Assembly: GCA_018648945.1 (NCBI GenBank)
Contig: JABGQJ010000282.1
Location: 1-9,066, forward strand
Length of the DNA stretch: 9,066 nucleotides
Source of the DNA: Victivallales bacterium
GTDB lineage: Bacteria; Verrucomicrobiota; Lentisphaeria; Oligosphaerales; Lenti-02
Reading direction: 5' to 3'
A program made the translations under genes and the position numbers. The notes beneath the pieces are model-generated. The model had not been told where the DNA came from and did not search any database. It saw only the letters and a program-made list of their open reading frames with translations. Each line of letters starts with the position of its first letter. Position 1 is the stretch's first letter. Positions 6,496 through 9,066 of the stretch are shown here, piece by piece.

Positions 6496-6590
6496 GTCTC
6501 GCCGGAGGCAGTTCCGCGAGTCGCCTGTCTGGCGCGTCTTTGGGGGCAGGGCGCTGGTACCCCAGGGAAGAGGGGAATCGGACGACTGGG

Positions 6591-6608
6591 TCGGATCGGT
6601 CGGATCGG
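6591..6608. repeat. Two tandem copies of TCGGATCGG
   Basis: The 9-bp unit TCGGATCGG occurs twice with no gap. A looser match, ATCGGAC followed by TGGG, flanks it on the left (from 6578) and reappears on the right (from 6604). It lies about 100 bp before the lyase-like start. It could be a direct-repeat binding site or replication slippage; nothing decides between them. Confidence 0.4.
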
Positions 6609-6690
6609 ACAGTGGGTGGCTTGCGTGGGCGGCAGAACCCGGTACCGTTAGCCTAGATGGGGTGTCCGACCTTGTTGTACCAACGGCGTT

Positions 6691-6694
6691 AGGA
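6691..6694 (+). promoter_or_regulatory. Ribosome binding site choosing between two ATG starts
   Basis: AGGA is directly against the ATG at 6695, which is too close for use, but lies 6 nt before the in-frame ATG at 6701. The start at 6701 is therefore preferred; the other would only add Met-His. Confidence 0.45.
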
Positions 6695-6700
6695 ATGCAT

Positions 6701-9066
6701 ATGCACGGCACATGGTCATTGACGGGGCTAACCAGCATGCTTCTTGCAGCGACGACTGCGGTCTGTGCCGATACGGGACGGGACGCGAACATCCGAGTCC
6801 GTTCAACGCCGCCTACCCCCGCCCCCATGCGCTCTGGCCCGTATCCGCCGGGCGAGGCCGTTCCCGAACGCAAGGTGGCGGGCGGGGTCGAGATCGCAGG
6901 AGAGGTCATCAAGGATGCCGACTATGCCAAACTGAAGGCGTCCGGCTACCTGCCCATGCGTCGGGAACTGACCGACGCCGAGCTGCTGGCTGCATTGCAG
7001 CCTGAGCTCGGGATCCGGACTACGGCCGAGCTGGCGAAACGGGCCCGGACGAAGTTCGCGGATTACGTTCCGAGCCTGTATTGGGGGTTCAGAAAGCCTG
7101 GCTCAGGCAAGCTGGTTGGCGGGGCGAAGGCCGCCTACGTGGCACACTTCACGCCGGATGGCGCGTTCAAGGCCCCGTATCTGGCGGTGTCCTCTCCTCC
7201 GAGCACTCCCATGTTGCGGTGGGCCGGCAGTTACTGGAACACGGGCGACGAGAAGTGGGCCCGCGCGGTCCGAGACGCGTTCATGCCCTACTACCATGCG
7301 AACCGCCCACCGCTCGGGAAGGCTCGGAACAGCAAGGCAGGCGGCATGTTGCACCCGCTCGGATGCGGTGCGCAAGTGCCGTTCTTGGTGGAATCCTACG
7401 CCCAGGTCAGCCCATCTCCGGAATGGAGCGATGCCGACCACACGGCGTTTGCCAAGGCCATGCTCGAGCGCGCTCGGTTCCTGCGCTACACGACTGTCCC
7501 GGTCGGGCCGTGGGTGCCGTACAACTGCTTTGGCTACGGGAACTGGCTCCTGTACCAGTTGGAGGGACTGCTCGTGATCGCCGCCTACTTCCCGGAGTTC
7601 AGCGAAGCCGAGGAGTGGCTGGCACACGCAACGGCCGGGATCGGTCAACACGCAGACTGGGTCGTGATGCCGGATTCCGGCTTTGACGAGTACAGCTACA
7701 GCTACTGCGGCCAGGTTGCGGGGCAGCTGCAGACTTGCTTCAACACCTTCCGCCATGCCAAGCTGCCGCTGCCGCCACGGTTTGAGGCGAACATGCTCAG
7801 GTTCCTGGAGCTGTTCCTCCAGATCGCCGCGCCGGGCTGTGAGCCGTTGCCGTTCGGCGATGTCTCGCGGACTGCTGCCCCGCTGTCGTCCACGTGCAGA
7901 TGGGCGGCCTTGGCGTTCCTGGATGGCCGCTTCAAGACCTTTGCGCCTGAGGTGTCGGATGAGTACCTCGAAGCGGGGGCCCGAGTCCTGCATCCGGACA
8001 ATCCTGTCGCGGCGGCGCAGCGTTTCCGAGAACTCGATGCGGTGCCACCCGAGAGGACCTCGCACATCGTCGCCGAGGGCGGGTGGGTCGTACTGCGCAG
8101 CGGCTGGGACCACACCGCCACCGTGGTCGCCATGCCGTTCCGCGGCTCCGACAAAGTCTTCCACTCGGGGTGGGAGATGCTGAGCATCAACCTCTGGTCC
8201 CATGGCGAGCCGCTGCTGCGGAAGTTGCTTGGCTACAACGGCTACATGCGCGGCTACCCGGATGGGTTCGGACGCACGCCGCGACAAGCTAACCATGTGC
8301 TTCTGAAGGGAGAGAAGCTGCGGCGTGTGGCCGGGTCGCTGCGGAACTGGTTCACGTCCGAGACGCTGGACTACATCCACGCCGATCACCGGGGCTGGCG
8401 CGACGGTGCCGTGACCGCACGCCGCCGTGTACTCTTCCTCAAGCCCGATTGGCTCGTCGTCATCGACGACATCGAGGGAGAAGGTCCAGCCGACCTGGTG
8501 TGGCAAGCGCATTGCGATGATGTTGCGCCACAGGTCGATGGTGCTGGTGCAGTTGTGACCCGCGGTGCGGGGCGGGCCGCGCTCGTTAGCCTGGGATCGA
8601 GCTTTGCGGTGGAGGCGCTCTCGGTGGCGGGAACGGCGAAGACTGTGTATCTGCTCAAGGCTGAGAGGGAGGGCGCCCTGCCGATGCGGTTTGTCACGCT
8701 GATCCACGTCGGCGTGGGAAACGTGGTCGCAGCGGACCTCACCTCCAAGACACGCGGCGGCGTGCGGTTCTCGGTCGCTGGCGGCCCCGAGCACACGGTG
8801 TTCTGGGAGCCACTCGGGACGGGGCGCGCCCGTTGTCTGTCGTGGGCCACCTCTGCAGGGCCGGCGGTGCTCGTTGCCAGTGACGGTAACGCGTCACCGC
8901 TCCTTGACGAAATGCTCCGATCCGCCGCCGTCGGTAGGGACTGGAATGGCCGGGCGTTTGTGAGAGGGCAGGGCGTCCTAGGCGGGAGTTCTCCTCGGCA
9001 AGCGATTGACCCCTCGGCCATCCGGGCCTTTACATACCACGGCCGCCTCGAACTCACGGCCGTCGG
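6701..9066 (+). CDS. Secreted heparinase II/III-like (polysaccharide lyase fold) protein (3' end outside window)
   Basis: Probably an exported polysaccharide lyase or related glycan-active protein; 788 codons are visible and the frame is still open at the window edge. Residues 1-23 look like a Sec signal peptide: hydrophobic LTGLTSMLLAATTAV, likely cleaved after VCA, although the n-region lacks Lys/Arg. A helical alpha/alpha-toroid domain covers about 90-410. Its heparinase-like marks are GNWLLYQLEGLL (280-291), AAYFPEFSEAEEW (294-306), a FDEYSYSYCG segment (328-337) with candidate catalytic Y331/Y333/Y335, and LPLPPRF (355-361) before PLPFGD. A beta-sandwich domain follows, from AEGGWVVLRSGW (458-469) through VVIDDIEGEG (586-595). 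The usual HxHxDxL motif there appears as HSGWEML (488-494), so metal-binding residues seem changed. Divergent from the hexokinase. The glycan substrate cannot be read from sequence. Confidence 0.78.
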   Translation, partial: MHGTWSLTGLTSMLLAATTAVCADTGRDANIRVRSTPPTPAPMRSGPYPPGEAVPERKVAGGVEIAGEVIKDADYAKLKASGYLPMRRELTDAELLAALQPELGIRTTAELAKRARTKFADYVPSLYWGFRKPGSGKLVGGAKAAYVAHFTPDGAFKAPYLAVSSPPSTPMLRWAGSYWNTGDEKWARAVRDAFMPYYHANRPPLGKARNSKAGGMLHPLGCGAQVPFLVESYAQVSPSPEWSDADHTAFAKAMLERARFLRYTTVPVGPWVPYNCFGYGNWLLYQLEGLLVIAAYFPEFSEAEEWLAHATAGIGQHADWVVMPDSGFDEYSYSYCGQVAGQLQTCFNTFRHAKLPLPPRFEANMLRFLELFLQIAAPGCEPLPFGDVSRTAAPLSSTCRWAALAFLDGRFKTFAPEVSDEYLEAGARVLHPDNPVAAAQRFRELDAVPPERTSHIVAEGGWVVLRSGWDHTATVVAMPFRGSDKVFHSGWEMLSINLWSHGEPLLRKLLGYNGYMRGYPDGFGRTPRQANHVLLKGEKLRRVAGSLRNWFTSETLDYIHADHRGWRDGAVTARRRVLFLKPDWLVVIDDIEGEGPADLVWQAHCDDVAPQVDGAGAVVTRGAGRAALVSLGSSFAVEALSVAGTAKTVYLLKAEREGALPMRFVTLIHVGVGNVVAADLTSKTRGGVRFSVAGGPEHTVFWEPLGTGRARCLSWATSAGPAVLVASDGNASPLLDEMLRSAAVGRDWNGRAFVRGQGVLGGSSPRQAIDPSAIRAFTYHGRLELTAV

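Larger units (their letters stand above)
6424..6700. promoter_or_regulatory. Divergent intergenic region between hexokinase and lyase-like genes
   Basis: This 277-bp non-coding stretch must serve both genes. It contains a good minus-strand promoter with an inverted repeat in its spacer (annotated separately) and a 9-bp tandem repeat at 6591-6608. For the plus-strand gene only a weak promoter is visible: TTGCGT at 6621-6626 and TACCGT at 6643-6648, spaced 16 bp. No RNA gene or supported small protein was seen. Confidence 0.5.

Noticed and set aside
6554..6565. Short inverted repeat CTGG-TACC-CCAG in the right-hand intergenic region
   Set aside because: Four-base arms around a 4-nt loop are common by chance in GC-rich DNA, and no T-run or promoter element is attached.
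7103..8794. Long minus-strand open frame (563 codons) antisense to the lyase-like gene
   Set aside because: It has no recognisable domain and a composition rich in Arg, Gln, His and Pro. The plus strand encodes a coherent heparinase-like protein. Long antisense frames are expected opposite GC-rich genes.

Overview
The window is GC-rich bacterial DNA, roughly 60-65% G+C judged by eye, with densely packed genes and third codon positions strongly biased to G/C. The gene set suggests a heterotrophic, glycan-using bacterium of a PVC-type or related lineage (Planctomycetes, Lentisphaerae, Verrucomicrobia, Armatimonadota-like). The pointers are a CrtI-like oxidoreductase, a uroporphyrinogen-decarboxylase-like methyltransferase homologue that is not HemE, a eukaryotic-type hexokinase and a secreted heparinase II/III-like protein. 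That placement is an inference from gene content, not proof. No rRNA, tRNA, insertion sequence or CRISPR array is visible.

Layout. (1) 1-1231, minus: N-terminal 410 residues of a CrtI-type FAD-dependent desaturase/oxidoreductase, running off the left edge. (2) 1232-1417: a divergent control region with a perfect 16-bp palindrome. (3) 1418-3250, plus: an unrecognised six-helix membrane protein followed by two half-size chromate-transporter (CHR) subunits whose reading frames overlap by 4 nt. (4) 3247-6423, minus, probably one operon in the order hexokinase, UroD-like protein, RlmB-type rRNA methyltransferase. Its last gene meets the CHR pair tail to tail with overlapping stop codons. (5) 6424-6700: a second divergent control region with a plausible sigma70 promoter for the hexokinase; an 8+8 bp inverted repeat fills its spacer and overlaps its -35. 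(6) 6701-9066, plus: a secreted heparinase II/III-like protein of at least 788 residues, running off the right edge.

How the parts may work together. The exported lyase-like protein and the cytoplasmic hexokinase are transcribed away from each other from one control region that carries an operator-like repeat. That arrangement fits outside breakdown of a glycan and inside phosphorylation of the released hexose. The two CHR subunits very likely form one heteromeric anion transporter. RlmB is a housekeeping passenger at the end of the hexokinase operon. I see no clearly new multi-gene system. The items most worth a second look are the eukaryotic-type hexokinase with its operator-like repeat, the UroD-like protein of unknown substrate beside it, and the lyase-like protein with altered beta-domain residues.
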